From positions 2,232,001 to 2,296,000 of the forward strand of contig NZ_JAASRS010000001.1 in the NCBI RefSeq assembly GCF_011761475.1: a stretch of DNA of 64,000 bases. The letters are read 5' to 3'. The position numbers and the translations under genes are program-made. This DNA comes from Saccharococcus thermophilus. GTDB lineage: Bacteria; Bacillota; Bacilli; Bacillales; Anoxybacillaceae. The notes beneath the pieces were generated by a model. It saw only the letters and a list, made by a program, of their open reading frames with translations. It was not told where the DNA came from and searched no databases. This document shows positions 9,106-19,022 of the stretch, in pieces; position 1 is the stretch's first letter, and each line of letters starts with the position of its first letter.

Positions 9106-9438
9106 TTATGCCTTGATCACTTCTTTTTTTAACGAATCATACGTAATATTCCAGTGGGATGTGTGCCATACGGCAGTTCCGTTTTCAAACAAAAGCGCTT
9201 GCGGCGATTCGTGTTTGACGCCAAACGTTTCGGCAATATAGTTCGAAAGTGGACGTGCTTCTTGCACGTACAAATAATATGTATCCACTTCCGGATGATC
9301 GGAAACAAACTTCTCATATTCCCGAAACGCCGCTTTGCTGATTGGGCATGTGAGGCTATGTTTGATCAATAAAAATCGTTTCTTTGCTTTGGCAACTTTA
9401 TCAAATTGCTCCGCCGTCTCCAGTTTCTCCATTCCCAT
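9106..9438 (-). CDS. ytxJ: monothiol bacilliredoxin YtxJ (BrxC)
   Basis: 110 residues with a thioredoxin-like fold. A single-cysteine active site TCPIS replaces the CxxC of thioredoxins; this is the signature of the BrxC/YtxJ group, which removes bacillithiol from proteins. An upstream GTG (9447) overlaps GGAG, so ATG 9438 (8 nt after GGAG) is chosen. It begins 5 nt after the ytxH stop and is last in the ytxG-ytxH-ytxJ operon, known in B. subtilis as a general-stress and early-stationary operon. Confidence 0.85.
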   Translation of the reverse strand: MGMEKLETAEQFDKVAKAKKRFLLIKHSLTCPISKAAFREYEKFVSDHPEVDTYYLYVQEARPLSNYIAETFGVKHESPQALLFENGTAVWHTSHWNITYDSLKKEVIKA

Positions 9439-9443
9439 GAAAA

Positions 9444-9839
9444 TCACTCCGCTTCGTTTTGTTTTTGAATTTTTTGTTCGGCATCATGAAAAGCTTCCTC
9501 TGCCTCTTTTAACAGCTTTTCGATATTTTCTTTATCCTTTTCACCTGCCGATGGCGGGATTGGAATTGACGGTGCTTCCGTCGTCGTTTCTGCCGCTGTC
9601 GAGAGCGGCTGTTCGTCCGTTTTTCCAAGCGGAATAAATTTTGTTACCTCTTTTGTTTTTTCTTTCGCTACTTCCAGCCATTCCGTCGCGGTCGTTTTCA
9701 CCGGATCCAATTTTCCTGCTTCATTCATTTCCGCAAGCCACTGCTTCCCCTTTTCACTTGTCAAAAACACGGCTGCTGCCGCACCGACAATTCCGCCGAC
9801 AATCGCTCCTAACAAAAATCCTCCATTATTTTTTGCCAT
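9444..9839 (-). CDS. ytxH: YtxH general stress protein
   Basis: 131 residues. A short glycine/alanine-rich membrane helix near the N-terminus (GGFLLGAIVGGIVGAAAAVFL, split by no charges) is followed by SEKGK and a charged, flexible tail. This is the YtxH/GvpP-type layout. The frame is open further upstream, but ATG 9839 has AAGGAGG at ideal spacing and gives the canonical MAKNN start. It overlaps the end of ytxG by 14 bp. Its molecular function is unknown. Confidence 0.85.
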   Translation of the reverse strand: MAKNNGGFLLGAIVGGIVGAAAAVFLTSEKGKQWLAEMNEAGKLDPVKTTATEWLEVAKEKTKEVTKFIPLGKTDEQPLSTAAETTTEAPSIPIPPSAGEKDKENIEKLLKEAEEAFHDAEQKIQKQNEAE

Positions 9840-10275
9840 CCAGTACAACCTCCTTTGTCTTTTTTTGTTTCCTTTCTCTCCATTTTTCCCATATTTCGAT
9901 AAAAGCATTTCCCCATTGCATGACTTTTGTTACTTTTTCCCGGTGGTTTTCTACTTTCGCCGTTACCGTGGACGAAATTTGTCGCAAGGAACGGTTGAAC
10001 GACTGGACGGTGGCACCGACATCGCTGACAGCATGGACGAGTGAATTCAAGCCTTCCACTTTTTTCTGTACCTCGTCAGCAAGCGCGTTCGTTTTCTTCA
10101 AAAGCTGCGTTGTTTCCGTGGTAATGCCCTGCACTTCCTTGTCTAAATGGTCGATGGTTGCCGTCAAGCGGCGGATTGTTTCCTGCAATACCGTCAATGT
10201 TTTGGCAATATAAATGACTAATATGAAAAAAGAAACGGCAATGAGCGCGATGCTGGCGTATAAAATAATTTTCAC
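9826..10275 (-). CDS. ytxG: YtxG, DUF948 membrane protein
   Basis: 149 residues. An N-terminal transmembrane helix (about 5-25) is followed by a long helical, probably coiled-coil region (TVLQETIRRLTATIDHLDKEV...) typical of DUF948. It is the first gene of ytxGHJ, with RBS AAGGAGG before the ATG. I looked for SigB and SigH promoter motifs upstream and found only partial matches. Function is unknown beyond association with general stress in B. subtilis. Confidence 0.85.
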   Translation of the reverse strand: MKIILYASIALIAVSFFILVIYIAKTLTVLQETIRRLTATIDHLDKEVQGITTETTQLLKKTNALADEVQKKVEGLNSLVHAVSDVGATVQSFNRSLRQISSTVTAKVENHREKVTKVMQWGNAFIEIWEKWRERKQKKTKEVVLDGKK

Positions 10276-10368
10276 CCAACTTCCTCCTTGCTAGTTTCGC
10301 TGTATCTCTCCTTTTCAAACTTTCGACGTCCATAAGGTAAATTCCTTCAAATTCGACATCAAGGCGGA

Positions 10369-10407
10369 CAAAAAACGAGCCGGCTAATGGGATGCCAAGC
10401 TCGTTTG
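10369..10407 (-). terminator. murC terminator
   Basis: Minus-strand stem AACGAGC / GCTCGTT reinforced by TGGC/GCCG, followed by a TTTTTT run, 25 bp after the murC stop. Confidence 0.7.
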
Positions 10408-10432
10408 TTCTTTTCCAGTCACCCTTATCATA

Positions 10433-11734
10433 TTACGAATGAACAAGACGTTCATACGCTTCTTGGAACTTTTGAATATCGCCCGCACCCATAAAAATGA
10501 GCACCGCGTTGGCATGTTGCTTTAATACCGATGTATTATCCTCCTGAATGAGGCGGGAGTTTGGAATTTGCGCCTGCAAATCGTGAATCGACAGTTTGCC
10601 GTGATGCTCGCGCGCCGAGCCAAATATGTCACATAAATACACTTGATCGGCCTGTTGCAAACTTTCGGCAAACTCCCGCAAAAACGTCTGTGTTCGCGAA
10701 TACGTATGCGGCTGGAAAATCGCCACGATTTCGCGGCCTGGATATTTTTGTCTTGCCGCCTCAATCGTCGCAATAATTTCCCGCGGGTGATGGGCATAAT
10801 CATCAATTAAAATTTGACTGCCAAGCACCTTTTCACTAAAACGGCGCTTTACTCCTTGGAATGTTTTCAACCGCTCTTGAATGATGCTGACGTCAATTCC
10901 TTCATAATGGCAAAGGGCAATGACGGCAAGCGCATTTAAGACGTTATGGTCGCCAAAACGAGGGATGTCAAACGACGCATAAAACGTATGACGGACAAAC
11001 ACATCAAATGACGTGCCTTCCGTTGTTTTAACAACATTGCGCGCTTGGAAATCATTATCATCGCCAAATCCGTAAAACAAAACCGGAACTTTTGCTTGAA
11101 TCTTTTGTAAGTATTCATCATCCCCGCAAGCGATGATCCCTTTTTTCACTTGCAGTGCCATTTCTTGAAATGCAGAAAACACATCATCAATATTGGCAAA
11201 ATAGTCGGGGTGATCAAAATCAATGTTTGTCATAATTGCATAATCTGGAAAATAGGATAAGAAATGGCGGCGATATTCACATGCCTCAAAAACAAAATAT
11301 TTGCTTCCTGCAATTCCTTTTCCTGTTCCATCGCCAATTAAATACGATGTTGGATGCGCCCCTTGCATCACATGGGCGAGTAAACCACTCGTCGTTGTTT
11401 TTCCGTGCGAACCAGTAACTGCAATGCTGGTAAACTTTTGAATAAATTCCCCTAAAAAACGATGATACCGGATGACAGGCACTCCTAATTCATACGCAGC
11501 CTGTATTTCCTCGTGTGTATCGGGAAACGCGTTCCCTGCAATCACCGTATATCCTGGCTGAATATTTTCCTTGCTAAAAAGAAAAATCGGAATTCCCCGC
11601 TCCTCTAAAGCCTTTTGCGTAAAAAAGCGCTTCTCGACGTCCGAACCTTGTACCGTATAGTTCATATCGTGAAGAATTTGCGCCAATGCGCTCATTCCCG
11701 TTCCTTTAATGCCAACAAAATGATAAACTGTCAT
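10433..11734 (-). CDS. murC: UDP-N-acetylmuramate--L-alanine ligase
   Basis: 433 residues, the family length. It adds L-alanine to UDP-MurNAc, the first amino acid of the peptidoglycan stem, using ATP. Visible are the N-terminal Rossmann motif [14 protein letters not shown], the Mur-ligase P-loop GSHGKTTT and DYAHHPREI. The frame continues upstream to 11785, but ATG 11734 gives the conserved [11 protein letters not shown] start and follows GGAGGG. Essential gene. Confidence 0.97.
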   Translation of the reverse strand: MTVYHFVGIKGTGMSALAQILHDMNYTVQGSDVEKRFFTQKALEERGIPIFLFSKENIQPGYTVIAGNAFPDTHEEIQAAYELGVPVIRYHRFLGEFIQKFTSIAVTGSHGKTTTSGLLAHVMQGAHPTSYLIGDGTGKGIAGSKYFVFEACEYRRHFLSYFPDYAIMTNIDFDHPDYFANIDDVFSAFQEMALQVKKGIIACGDDEYLQKIQAKVPVLFYGFGDDNDFQARNVVKTTEGTSFDVFVRHTFYASFDIPRFGDHNVLNALAVIALCHYEGIDVSIIQERLKTFQGVKRRFSEKVLGSQILIDDYAHHPREIIATIEAARQKYPGREIVAIFQPHTYSRTQTFLREFAESLQQADQVYLCDIFGSAREHHGKLSIHDLQAQIPNSRLIQEDNTSVLKQHANAVLIFMGAGDIQKFQEAYERLVHS

Positions 11735-11928
11735 CGCTAAGCCCTCCAACAATCGTCTATCTGTAAGACAGTATATGATATTCATCTAGTTTTGCCATTT
11801 ATCTCATTTTGCGATTAGAGCACTACATTTTATCATTATAACACGGTCCAGCCTTATTAAACACTATCGCGTACCGGATGCGGGGGCTCTCCTTCTATTC
11901 ATCCGTAATAGGATCCATATACTTATGA

Positions 11929-14103
11929 TCATATCATACTATTCTCTTGCCAATTCGCCAATTCCTCTTCCGTAATTAACACCTCTCGCGGCTTGCTGCC
12001 GCGCGCCTCGGAAATAATTCCTTGCTGCTCCATCATTTCAATTAAACGGGCGGCGCGGTTATAGCCGATGCGGAAATGCCGCTGCAAACTGGATGTGGAA
12101 GCTCCGCCTTGCTGAACGACAAAGTGGCACGCCTCATAAAAAAGTTCATCTTCTTCCTGTCCGATCGCCGTCTTTTTTACAAAATCGTCCTGTTGAAACA
12201 AATAAGAAGGCGCCATCTGCGCTTTCACATGGGCAACAACCCGTTCAATTTCTTCGCCTGATACAAAACTTCCTTGCAACCGAACCGTTTTCGATGAGCC
12301 GTTTTCCAAAAACAGCATGTCGCCGCGTCCAAGCAATTTTTCGGCGCCGTTTACATCAATAATCGTGCGCGAATCGACTTGGGAAGAAACAGAAAAAGCG
12401 ATTCGCGTCGGAATGTTTGCTTTAATTAAACCAGTGATCACATCAACAGACGGGCGCTGGGTGGCGACAACTAAATGAATTCCGCACGCCCTTGCCTTTT
12501 GCGCGAGGCGGCAAATCGCTTCTTCGACATCGGCCGGAGCCACCATCATCAAATCGGCCAACTCGTCGATGATAATCACGATATATGGAAGATGGTGCTC
12601 TAGGCTGCCTTTTTGTTTCACCAACTCATTATATTTTTGGATATCCCTCACACCTGCATGAGCGAACAGTTCATAGCGCCGCTCCATTTCTTCCACCGCC
12701 CATTTCAGCGCTCCTGTCGCCGCTTTCGAATCGGTAATAACCGGGCTGACAAGATGGGGGATGTCATTGTATGGCGCAAGCTCGACCATCTTCGGATCAA
12801 TCAACAGCAATTTCACTTCATGTGGGGCGGCTTTGTACAACAAACTGACAAGCATCGTATTAATACATACGCTTTTTCCCGAACCGGTCGCTCCGGCAAT
12901 CAATCCGTGCGGCATCTTTTTTAAATCGGTGACTATCGGCGCCCCCGATATATCAAGCCCAAGCGCGACCGTCAGCGGCGATGGACTATTGCGAAATGCC
13001 TCGCTTTCTAAAATTTCGCGAATCAGTACGGGGCGGCTTTTTAGGTTTGGAACTTCAATGCCGATCGTGCGCTTGCCCGGAATCGGCGCTTCGATGCGAA
13101 TATCTTTTGCCGCCAAATTCAATTTAATATCATCGGCTAAATTTGTAATTTTGCTCACTTTCACTCCTAAATCCGGCTGCACTTCAAACCGCGTCACCGT
13201 CGGTCCTTGTGTCGTATGGACGACTTTCGCGCCGATGTGAAAACTGGCAAACGTCCGGTTCAACCGCTCACATTGCTCGCGAATCCATTGTTCGTCGCTT
13301 TCGTGGCGCTGTTTTGGGCTCTCTAATAACGACAGAGACGGAAACTGATACCCGTTTTTAACGGATTGCCTTTTTTCTTCCCACTTTTTCCGGTCTTGCT
13401 TTAGCATGATGACATTGTAAGGAATGCGAGAACGCGGCTGGGAAGGTTGCTGTTTTGTTTCGTGAGCGCGTTCACCATCATTTTCCTCTTCTTTTTTAGG
13501 CTGTTCTGCTTCTAGGAAAAGCTCTTCTTTTTCCCCATCTGTCGTTTCGTGTTGTTCTTCGCTGCTGTTTGGTAAATCGATGTCTCCTTCCTCTTTTCGA
13601 GGTGCGTCGCTGTTTATCTCCTTTTCGCTTGTGTGTAAGCATTCCGGCGCCGCCAAACGTCCGCCTGTTTCCTCCTCTTCTGATACGGAGATGGACAACT
13701 TATCATCTTTGGTATAGGATGGCAGCTCCCACTCGATCACCACATCACTCTTTTTTGTTACTTTTCTATTATATCCATAAATAGGCGACGGCACATCAGA
13801 AGGGCGAAATGGCTTTTTGTCATCGACCCGCCCGCTTTGATCGTATTTCGGTACATAGCTGCGGGACGAGATAGCTTGATTGTTTTCCTCATATTCCTGT
13901 CGAAACGACCGGAAATGCCGTTCTGCTGGTCGATCATCCGGAATAAGCGGAAAGCGAAAGTTCCCTTTTGGATACTGATATACCACTTTTGCATCCAACT
14001 TCGGAGGCATTGGTTGGTGGCGGTGTTGCCGATCAGGCGAAGCAGATGGTTCCTCGTCGTCTGATTCCAACCAATAGTGAATAAACCGTTTAAACCATTT
14101 CAT
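11929..14103 (-). CDS. sftA: DNA translocase SftA (FtsK/SpoIIIE family, soluble)
   Basis: 724 residues. There are no transmembrane segments. A low-complexity, acidic N-terminal half (about 1-270) precedes the motor: beta domain, then Walker A GATGSGKS (about 404-411), Walker B LLIDPKM, and a C-terminal winged-helix gamma domain (FYEACHFVVQQGGASTSSLQRHF...). SftA clears chromosome DNA from the closing septum. It is shorter than the ~950-residue B. subtilis protein, the difference being in the linker. A GTG frame opening at 14151 lies inside the ytpR terminator, so ATG 14103 is chosen; its RBS is only moderate (AAAGAGTG). Confidence 0.9.
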   Translation of the reverse strand: MKWFKRFIHYWLESDDEEPSASPDRQHRHQPMPPKLDAKVVYQYPKGNFRFPLIPDDRPAERHFRSFRQEYEENNQAISSRSYVPKYDQSGRVDDKKPFRPSDVPSPIYGYNRKVTKKSDVVIEWELPSYTKDDKLSISVSEEEETGGRLAAPECLHTSEKEINSDAPRKEEGDIDLPNSSEEQHETTDGEKEELFLEAEQPKKEEENDGERAHETKQQPSQPRSRIPYNVIMLKQDRKKWEEKRQSVKNGYQFPSLSLLESPKQRHESDEQWIREQCERLNRTFASFHIGAKVVHTTQGPTVTRFEVQPDLGVKVSKITNLADDIKLNLAAKDIRIEAPIPGKRTIGIEVPNLKSRPVLIREILESEAFRNSPSPLTVALGLDISGAPIVTDLKKMPHGLIAGATGSGKSVCINTMLVSLLYKAAPHEVKLLLIDPKMVELAPYNDIPHLVSPVITDSKAATGALKWAVEEMERRYELFAHAGVRDIQKYNELVKQKGSLEHHLPYIVIIIDELADLMMVAPADVEEAICRLAQKARACGIHLVVATQRPSVDVITGLIKANIPTRIAFSVSSQVDSRTIIDVNGAEKLLGRGDMLFLENGSSKTVRLQGSFVSGEEIERVVAHVKAQMAPSYLFQQDDFVKKTAIGQEEDELFYEACHFVVQQGGASTSSLQRHFRIGYNRAARLIEMMEQQGIISEARGSKPREVLITEEELANWQENSMI

Positions 14104-14139
14104 CGTTCTATCACTCTTTCTGTTCCCATTCGTTTTCGG

Positions 14140-14170
14140 AAAAAAAGTCACTAGAATCTCCTCTAGTGAC
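14140..14170 (-). terminator. ytpR terminator
   Basis: Minus-strand stem GTCACTAG / CTAGTGAC with an 8-nt loop and seven T residues, between ytpR and sftA. Confidence 0.8.
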
Positions 14171-14180
14171 TATTGCGTCG

Positions 14181-14786
14181 TTACCAAGTAAACGGCTGCC
14201 CCACTTCGTACTCATCAGATAATACTAAAATTCCTTTTTCTTGCGGAGCGTTTGGCAATTCCAACTCCCTTGCCGAACAAATCATTCCGTACGACGGGAC
14301 TCCGCGCAATTCCGCTTCCTGAATGACAAGCCCACTCGGCATGACGGCGCCGATTTTAGCGACAACGACTTTTTGGCCTTCCGCCACGTTTGGCGCCCCG
14401 CATACAATTTGCAACACTTCCGTTCCGACATCCACTTGGCATACGCTCAGCTTATCGGCATTTGGATGTTTCTTTTTCTCTTTAACATAACCAACGACAA
14501 ACTTTGGCGAAAGATCAGCTTCGATCGTTTCGTTCCATCCATTTTTTTTCAATATCTCGTTAATGACCGAAACGAGCTCTTCATTCAGCTCCAACAAACC
14601 GTTGCCAGCAAAAGGATGATAGGTGGAAGCCCGGAAAATATTATAGCCTGCCGTTTCTCCTGTTTGTTCATCAAAGATGCGGACAACATCGCCTTTTTTC
14701 TCGAACGCCCGCTGCTCCGGCTGAATCGGTTTTACAGAAACAAGCAGTACATCACCGACGCCTTCTCGATTGTAAAATACGTTCAC
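14181..14786 (-). CDS. ytpR: YtpR, tRNA-binding (EMAP-type) domain protein
   Basis: 201 residues, as in B. subtilis. The C-terminal half (about 85-200) is an OB-fold tRNA-binding domain like that of PheT and Trbp111 ([52 protein letters not shown], split here for clarity). The N-terminal half is a DUF4479-type region. It probably binds structured RNA; no catalytic role is known. The start is GTG 14786 after AAAGGTGG. It follows ytpQ by about 20 nt and likely shares its transcript. Confidence 0.85.
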   Translation of the reverse strand: MNVFYNREGVGDVLLVSVKPIQPEQRAFEKKGDVVRIFDEQTGETAGYNIFRASTYHPFAGNGLLELNEELVSVINEILKKNGWNETIEADLSPKFVVGYVKEKKKHPNADKLSVCQVDVGTEVLQIVCGAPNVAEGQKVVVAKIGAVMPSGLVIQEAELRGVPSYGMICSARELELPNAPQEKGILVLSDEYEVGQPFTW

Positions 14787-14806
14787 AGTAAGCCACCTTC
14801 TTTCTG

Positions 14807-15607
14807 TTATTTTTTGCGATAATTTTTCCCTAAAATAAAAATCGGCTCTAATTTTCCGTCCTCGTATAGAAATGATAATGCAGTAATCGGCACTCGTCCA
14901 TTGGCAAAAAAGCTCATCGTCATTTGCGCCAGCACATCATATCCGACTTCATTTTGCAAATCGGCAATAATGAGCACATCCTGATGGGGCACGGCGAGCG
15001 CCATCGTTCCTGTGATTTTCTTTCTCATTTTCGCCAAAAAGGCATCGTTTAAAATCCGGCTTGCGTCATAGCCGTCATTTGTATTCACAAAATAAAACGT
15101 GTTTCCGGCGACCTTGTCTTCTTTGACGCTTGCATCGAGCGAACGAACGTTAAAGCGGGCGATTTGCTTTATTCGTTCCTTATTCCATTGTTCCTGCTCC
15201 ACCATCTTCTCGTCAATGAGGCGATATGTATTGCCTAAATCGAGCGCATAATAAATGCGCGTTTCCGCCGTATGGTCGTCATAAAGAAGGGGAATGCCTT
15301 CTTTCGTTTTCGTCGGAAACGAGGTGGAACGGATCACCGGATAAATCTCTTTTTCTTTGCCGGAAAGCGTATGTTTCTCATGCATCGTATTTAATGTTTG
15401 TTCCACGTAATATACCATTTCGTTAATCGCTTCCTCTTTTTGTTCGTGCCATTTCGCAATGACGCCGGGAAGCGAGATGGTTACTCCTTTTTTCGTTTTT
15501 TTCTCTTCTATACGGAGCGTGTCGTTCTTTCGGTCCAATTGAAATGCCCAATCGTGATGATGGGCAAGCCGCTTTTTAATTTCCTCATACATTTGCTTGC
15601 TGTCCAT
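14807..15607 (-). CDS. ytpQ: YtpQ, DUF1444 protein
   Basis: 266 residues, cytosolic by appearance, matching the UPF0354/DUF1444 family (about 265-270). Recognised by the N-terminus ([20 protein letters not shown]) and by [16 protein letters not shown]. Function unknown. It lies between ytpP (16-nt gap) and ytpR in a conserved Bacillaceae cluster, all on the minus strand. Confidence 0.85.
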   Translation of the reverse strand: MDSKQMYEEIKKRLAHHHDWAFQLDRKNDTLRIEEKKTKKGVTISLPGVIAKWHEQKEEAINEMVYYVEQTLNTMHEKHTLSGKEKEIYPVIRSTSFPTKTKEGIPLLYDDHTAETRIYYALDLGNTYRLIDEKMVEQEQWNKERIKQIARFNVRSLDASVKEDKVAGNTFYFVNTNDGYDASRILNDAFLAKMRKKITGTMALAVPHQDVLIIADLQNEVGYDVLAQMTMSFFANGRVPITALSFLYEDGKLEPIFILGKNYRKK

Positions 15608-15622
15608 CGCCGCGCCCCCTAG

Positions 15623-15937
15623 CTATGACAAGCCGCGGATGAATTGCTCGACTTCCTCTTTCGTTTTGCGGTCTTTGCTGACAAATCTGCCGAGTTCTTT
15701 TCCATGGTCATAGGCGATAAAGCTTGGAATGCCAAACACATTTTCTTGCTGGCATACTTCGAGCAATTGGTCACGATCGACATAATAAAACTCATAATCG
15801 GAAAAAGATTTTTCGATTTCCGGCAGAAACGGCTGAATAAAGCGGCAGTCCGGACACCAATCTGCTGAAAATACAAAAATCGCTTTTGCTGTATTTTTTA
15901 CCTTTTCATATTGTGCTGCTGTTTCAATGGTTTTCAT
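15623..15937 (-). CDS. ytpP: thioredoxin-like protein YtpP
   Basis: 104 residues with a complete thioredoxin fold. The active site is WCPDC (about 27-31) and the cis-proline is in GIPSF. It is a probable disulfide or bacillithiol-linked reductant; the substrate is unknown. RBS AAAGGAG before the ATG. First of the ytpPQR group. Confidence 0.88.
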   Translation of the reverse strand: MKTIETAAQYEKVKNTAKAIFVFSADWCPDCRFIQPFLPEIEKSFSDYEFYYVDRDQLLEVCQQENVFGIPSFIAYDHGKELGRFVSKDRKTKEEVEQFIRGLS

Positions 15938-15952
15938 CCGTGAAACTCCTTT

Positions 15953-16495
15953 CTATACCCTTTTATCATATCGCGAATCAGCAGTTTTGACAAAAAAATC
16001 GTATTGACCTGCAAGAAGCTGGACGATATGGCCAAACATTCCTGCCCTGTCGACGTAACCGTTCGTAAACACGCCGATCGCCCCCTCATGGTGGCGAATG
16101 TTTCGATTGCCCGTATATTCCGCCATCACATCGCCAAGCTCCCTGCCGTCGCGAATGCCTTCTGCTACCTCCACAGGAAGGGGAATGCGCGCTCCGCCGG
16201 CGGTAATAACGATGCCATTCCGATCAACAAGCGCCCCCCAGTTGCATAGCCATAACTCTTCACCCACTTCCATCACGCCGCCCTCCAAACCGATGCCGAT
16301 ATCGGCCCGCTCTTTTTCTAGCGCACGTTTGGCGCGATTAATCGCGCCTTGACGCGTTTCCGCATCGGAAAGCGGTTGGGCGGAAACGCCCGATGGCACA
16401 TTCGTTGGGATAAGCGTATAACGATCTGAAGCAAAAACGTTTCGAACTGCTGCTACTTTCGCTTGATTCGTGGTGCCGATTGCAATGATTTCCAA
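15953..16495 (-). CDS. DUF84 family NTPase (inosine/xanthosine triphosphatase-like)
   Basis: 180 residues from the preferred TTG start at 16495, which lies 8 nt after AAAGGAG; an open frame runs further up to 16540 but lacks an RBS. Motifs IIAIGTTNQAKVAAV at the N-terminus and GIGLEGGVME in the middle fit the DUF84/YjjX family, which hydrolyses non-canonical (deoxy)purine nucleoside triphosphates. It probably acts in house-cleaning of the nucleotide pool. An intrinsic terminator (16516-16548) lies immediately upstream, after ytoP, so this gene may have its own promoter or depend on read-through. Confidence 0.78.
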   Translation of the reverse strand: MEIIAIGTTNQAKVAAVRNVFASDRYTLIPTNVPSGVSAQPLSDAETRQGAINRAKRALEKERADIGIGLEGGVMEVGEELWLCNWGALVDRNGIVITAGGARIPLPVEVAEGIRDGRELGDVMAEYTGNRNIRHHEGAIGVFTNGYVDRAGMFGHIVQLLAGQYDFFVKTADSRYDKRV

Positions 16496-16515
16496 CGTAT
16501 TCACTCCTTTGTACG

Positions 16516-16548
16516 GAAAAAGAGAAGTCTTGTGGCGCAAGACTTCTC
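16516..16548 (-). terminator. ytoP terminator
   Basis: 11-bp perfect stem GAGAAGTCTTG / CAAGACTTCTC, TTTTT tail on the minus strand. Confidence 0.85.
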
Positions 16549-16555
16549 AATTTGT

Positions 16556-17632
16556 TTAGCTATTTTTCTTAATCGCATCCACCGTTGCGCGGTCGCAGCA
16601 CTTGACAAGCTCAATAAGCAGTTTTTTTGCCGCTGCGTAATCATCGACGTGGATGATGGACGCATGCGTATGAATATAGCGGGCACAAATGCCGATGACA
16701 GCTGATGGCACGCCGCTGTTCGCGATATGTACGCGCCCGGCGTCCGTTCCACCTCCAGGTGAAACGAAAAATTGATACGGAATGCCGTGCGTCTCTGCCG
16801 TATCTAGTACAAATTCACGCATGCCGCGATGGGTGACCATCGAGCGGTCATAAATGCGGACAAGCGCCCCTTTGCCAAGATGGCCAAATCCCTTTTCATC
16901 CCCCGTCATATCGTTGGCCGGGCTTGCGTCTAAGGCAAAAAAGATATCGGGCTGAATCATTGTCGCCGCCGTCTGCGCCCCGCGCAGACCGACTTCTTCC
17001 TGAACCGTAGCCCCGGAGTATAATACGTTTGGCAGCTTCTCGTTTTTCAGCTCTTTCAGCAATTCAATGGCAAGCCCGCATCCGTAGCGGTTGTCCCACG
17101 CTTTGGCCAAAATTTTTTTTGGATTGGCCATCGGGGTGAACGGACAAATCGGCACGATTTGCTGTCCTGGTTTAATGCCCATTTGTTTCGCGTCCTCGCG
17201 GTCATCGGCGCCGACGTCAATGAGCATGTTTTTGATTTCCATCGGCTTGTTGCGCTGTTCTTCGCTTAATAAATGAGGCGGGATCGAGCTGATGACACCG
17301 ACGACCGGACCGTGGTCGGTAATAATTTGCACGCGCTGCGCTAATAATACTTGATTCCACCAGCCGCCAAGCGGTTGAAAGCGAACCATGCCGTTGTCGG
17401 TAATAGCCGTGACCATAAATCCGACTTCATCCATATGTCCTGCCACCATGACGGTAGGGCCGTTTTCATCCCCGCGCTTGACGCCAAAAATGCTGCCAAG
17501 CCGGTCCTGCACCACCTCATCCGCATATTTTTCCAGCTCTTTTCGCATAAAATGGCGGACGGCGTGTTCATTGCCCGGTGCTCCCGGCAGCTCTGTCAGC
17601 GTTTGAAACAATTGAAGCGTCTCCACATTCAT
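16556..17632 (-). CDS. ytoP: M42-family aminopeptidase YtoP
   Basis: 358 residues, cytosolic metallopeptidase of the glutamyl aminopeptidase/endoglucanase M42 family. Metal-ligand motifs: [30 protein letters not shown], and a terminal [11 protein letters not shown]. It likely trims N-terminal residues from peptides and probably forms large dodecamers as other M42 enzymes do. GTG 17638 is also in frame; ATG 17632 has better spacing from AAGGGG. Confidence 0.9.
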   Translation of the reverse strand: MNVETLQLFQTLTELPGAPGNEHAVRHFMRKELEKYADEVVQDRLGSIFGVKRGDENGPTVMVAGHMDEVGFMVTAITDNGMVRFQPLGGWWNQVLLAQRVQIITDHGPVVGVISSIPPHLLSEEQRNKPMEIKNMLIDVGADDREDAKQMGIKPGQQIVPICPFTPMANPKKILAKAWDNRYGCGLAIELLKELKNEKLPNVLYSGATVQEEVGLRGAQTAATMIQPDIFFALDASPANDMTGDEKGFGHLGKGALVRIYDRSMVTHRGMREFVLDTAETHGIPYQFFVSPGGGTDAGRVHIANSGVPSAVIGICARYIHTHASIIHVDDYAAAKKLLIELVKCCDRATVDAIKKNS

Positions 17633-17660
17633 CTTCACTAACCCCTTTTCTTCGTAATTT

Positions 17661-17689
17661 ATTGTAGCGAATCATGAAATGTTTTTCCA
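17661..17689 (-). promoter_or_regulatory. ytoP promoter
   Basis: Minus-strand TGGAAA (17684-17689), 17 bp, TACAAT (17661-17666). It lies back to back with the ytzB promoter. Confidence 0.5.
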
Positions 17690-17695
17690 CTTTCC

Positions 17696-17724
17696 TTACA
17701 TTCTCCGCCAAAATAAGATATACT
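17696..17724 (+). promoter_or_regulatory. ytzB promoter
   Basis: TTACAT (17696-17701), 17 bp, TATACT (17719-17724), about 36 bp before the ytzB start. Confidence 0.6.
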
Positions 17725-17760
17725 AAACGGTATAAAAGCCGATAGGGGAGGTATCATGCC

Positions 17761-18057
17761 ATGAGTTGGAAAAAGTTTATCACCGGCGCCGCGCTTGGTT
17801 TTGCCGCCGCCTACGCCATCAAAACAAAGCTGGAGCAACAGATGCTTTCTTCGGAAAAAGCACTTTCTTTAGCAAAAGCAGCGTTTCGGCAATTAGAGCC
17901 AATCAACGGTTCCTGGATTCAAACAACACCGGAAACATATGAAAAAAATCATGTCCACTACACCGTTTATAAAGGTGGAGTTTGCCGCGACGACGCCCAG
18001 TACGAATTTGTGATCGATGCCTATACGGGAACGATTATTGACACCAGAACGATATAA
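17761..18057 (+). CDS. ytzB: YtzB, PepSY-domain protein
   Basis: 98 residues. A short hydrophobic N-terminus (ITGAALGFAAAYAI) precedes a PepSY module (SSEKALSLAKAAFRQL ... YEFVIDAYTGTIID). PepSY domains often inhibit neighbouring peptidases; here the divergent neighbour is the aminopeptidase YtoP, but regulation of it is speculative. RBS AGGGGAGGT. Confidence 0.82.
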   Translation: MSWKKFITGAALGFAAAYAIKTKLEQQMLSSEKALSLAKAAFRQLEPINGSWIQTTPETYEKNHVHYTVYKGGVCRDDAQYEFVIDAYTGTIIDTRTI

Positions 18058-18090
18058 GCGGGGGATGCTGCTTCGAAAGCATCGGCCCGC
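18058..18090. terminator. possible shared terminator ytzB / ytnP
   Basis: Long hairpin GCGGG..GATGCT / AGCATC..CCCGC between convergent genes, without a T-run on either side. Confidence 0.4.
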
Positions 18091-18098
18091 ACTCGCGT

Positions 18099-18944
18099 TT
18101 ACGGGTGATTCCGCTTTACGTGTGCGGTGATGTTTCCGTTTTCATCCCACTTTAGAGCGCGATAGTACGCATCGTGATAAAACGTAAACCATGCTTGCTT
18201 TTCTATGGCATATGGAATCCATTTTTGTTTCGCAAAAATAGACGTCATCGGATAATCGTCGTATGCCATCACCCATAGTACGTTTTGATGGGCGTGTGTC
18301 CCTAGCAAATCAGCCATATGAATCGCCATTTCCCCGTCTGATTCCATCACGATAATCGAGTGTCCGTCGCTATGTCCTCCTGTATATACCATTTTAATGC
18401 CATTTGCCACTTCCTTTTCCTTTTCAAACGGAACGACTTGCTCGACAATCGGCTCCCAATTTTCTTTCCAATATGTATTGCGTGAGCGGATGTTTGGATG
18501 TCTCATTTCATCCCATTCCACTTGTGACGTTATAATTTGCGCGCGCGGAAACGTCGGAACGAGCCGGTCTCCTTCCCATTTAGTTAAACCGCATGCATGG
18601 TCAAAATGCATGTGCGTCACCATCACGATATCAATATCATCGGTTGTTAAGCCGAGCTCGTGAAGAGACTGCTCCAGCGCCGATTCCTCGGTAACACCAA
18701 AATTGCGCTTTTGCTTGTCCGACAATTTTCCATTGCCGATGCCGGACTCAATCAGCATATTTTTTCCATCCACCTGCACAAGAATAGGATCGGTGCGCAA
18801 TTCAATTTGATTGTTCTCGTTGCATGGATACTTTTTCGACCAAAGAGGCTTTGGAACGACCCCGAACATTGCACCGCCATCTAAATGAGTTACCCCTCCG
18901 TTTAGCCATGTCAATGTGATTTTTCCTACTTTTAATTGTTCCAT
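18099..18944 (-). CDS. ytnP: metallo-beta-lactamase-fold lactonase YtnP
   Basis: 281 residues, the length of B. subtilis YtnP. The zinc-binding HMHFDHACG motif (about 115-123), a second His (GGHSDGHS) and a distal Asp/His define the MBL fold. B. subtilis YtnP is described as a lactonase-type quorum-quenching enzyme; substrate here is inferred by homology. RBS GGGAGGTGATGGG. Monocistronic by appearance. Confidence 0.88.
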   Translation of the reverse strand: MEQLKVGKITLTWLNGGVTHLDGGAMFGVVPKPLWSKKYPCNENNQIELRTDPILVQVDGKNMLIESGIGNGKLSDKQKRNFGVTEESALEQSLHELGLTTDDIDIVMVTHMHFDHACGLTKWEGDRLVPTFPRAQIITSQVEWDEMRHPNIRSRNTYWKENWEPIVEQVVPFEKEKEVANGIKMVYTGGHSDGHSIIVMESDGEMAIHMADLLGTHAHQNVLWVMAYDDYPMTSIFAKQKWIPYAIEKQAWFTFYHDAYYRALKWDENGNITAHVKRNHP

Positions 18945-18992
18945 TTCCCATCACCTCCCTATTAGTGTAACACTTCTGCAAATATTTCGAAA

Positions 18993-19022
18993 ACAAAAAA
19001 TAAAAGGCTTAGAAAGCCTTTT
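18993..19022 (-). terminator. trmB terminator
   Basis: AAAAGGCTT / AAGCCTTTT stem overlapping the trmB stop, followed by an ATTTTTTG tract. Confidence 0.8.

Noticed and set aside
9641-10213. 190-codon plus-strand frame over ytxH/ytxG
   Set aside because: Low-complexity shadow of two well-supported minus-strand genes.
10276-10432. SigB or SigH promoter for ytxGHJ
   Set aside because: Only partial matches (for example GAAGGAATT without a proper -10) were found, so it is not listed.
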